This document shows positions 11,791-12,006 of a DNA stretch of 12,006 nucleotides, in pieces. Where the stretch lies: assembly GCA_958402495.1 (NCBI GenBank), contig CATXTS010000051.1, forward strand, positions 1-12,006, written 5' to 3'. The DNA comes from an uncultured Clostridiaceae bacterium. GTDB taxonomy: Bacteria > Bacillota > Clostridia > TANB77 > CAG-508. The notes beneath the pieces are model-generated. The model worked only from the letters and a program-made list of their open reading frames with translations, made no database searches and was not told the origin of the DNA. The translations under genes and the position numbers were made by a program. Numbering within the stretch: position 1 is the stretch's first letter; every line of letters begins with the position of its first letter.

Positions 11791-12006
11791 TACCGTAGAT
11801 TAACGTATTTTTCTTATAATTATTTACATTGGCTGTGTTTAAGTTTGCATCATTATTTTCTATTGTTGTATTGTCTGTACTACTATCAAATGGATAGGCT
11901 GTTATATATTTTGTACTTGCTGTTTTTAAGGTATTTCCTTCATAAGCAATGCTTGCTCCATAACCTTTTAAATTACCATTTGCATTTGCTACATAGGCTG
12001 CTGTTC
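11585..12006 (-). CDS. C-terminal part of a lectin-fold surface protein resembling DGR target proteins (5' end beyond window)
   Basis: The frame is open from the right edge to a TAG at 11587-11585, giving 139 residues. Residues 1-65 are Asn/Thr/Ala-rich. From about residue 70 the text is YGNGIRETSTAGTGTTSWYS, then SDYSCYPGLYYPFLIRGG, FWDGSSAGLFYFYRNGG and a final YYGGFRTVLVVS. The order W-x-SDYS, PFxxRGG, GSxAGLF and GFRxVLV is that of the C-type-lectin/formylglycine-enzyme-like fold at the C-terminus of diversity-generating-retroelement variable proteins. It also occurs in Clostridia surface proteins that often start with a prepilin-like helix. The start, probable signal and any N-terminal domain lie outside the window. 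GC and codon use change sharply inside the gene (see the cassette entry). No reverse transcriptase or template repeat is in the window, so active diversification is a hypothesis. A non-diversified lectin-like adhesin is the main alternative. Confidence 0.8.
   Translation of the reverse strand, partial: TAAYVANANGNLKGYGASIAYEGNTLKTASTKYITAYPFDSSTDNTTIENNDANLNTANVNNYKKNTLIYGNGIRETSTAGTGTTSWYSDYSCYPGLYYPFLIRGGTFWDGSSAGLFYFYRNGGNSNYYGGFRTVLVVS

Overview
The window looks like a chromosomal segment of an AT-rich, Gram-positive Clostridia-type bacterium, probably an uncultured gut lineage. The evidence is the low GC, AGGAGG-type ribosome sites before most genes, sigma-A-like promoters, a CarD regulator, sortases, MtaB, and a family of Clostridia-style proteins with the prepilin-like start G|ITxVxLVxTIIILIILAG. 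Species cannot be named from the sequence.

Layout. The left third to half is mostly on the minus strand: the 5' part of carD (1-301), two tandem sortase paralogs (452-1829), and a translation-quality block mtaB > alaS > HIT hydrolase (5436 down to 1960). Short terminators and promoters separate these units. The carD promoter lies partly inside the sortase terminator. A small cysteine-containing plus-strand gene of unknown function (5602-5835) follows, with its own promoter and terminator and a higher GC than its neighbours.

The right half holds surface-protein genes. Three minus-strand paralogs (5918-7192, 7426-8571, 9840-10907) share, without indels, a prepilin-like N-terminus and a roughly 90-residue coiled coil. 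They then diverge into different C-terminal tips built partly from repeats like those of Firmicutes phage tail fibres. A divergent plus-strand SPFH/stomatin-type membrane protein gene (8838-9758) lies between the second and third. A decayed plus-strand gene (11140-11444) follows. The window ends in the C-terminal 139 codons of a minus-strand gene (11585-12006) whose tail resembles the C-type-lectin-fold domain found at the end of diversity-generating-retroelement (DGR) target proteins. GC in that gene jumps from about 31% to about 48% (hand count) at the start of this tail.

How it fits together. Sortases, pilin-like coiled-coil proteins with swappable tips, and a lectin-fold protein all point to cell-surface display and binding. 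The mtaB/alaS/HIT block is housekeeping, but its AlaRS is a short form lacking the C-Ala domain and resembles Candidate Phyla Radiation enzymes. The two most interesting items are the DGR-target-like cassette at the right edge, whose reverse transcriptase and template repeat would lie outside the window if they exist, and the modular pilin-like family. No RNA genes, CRISPR array, intact insertion sequence or replication origin was seen.
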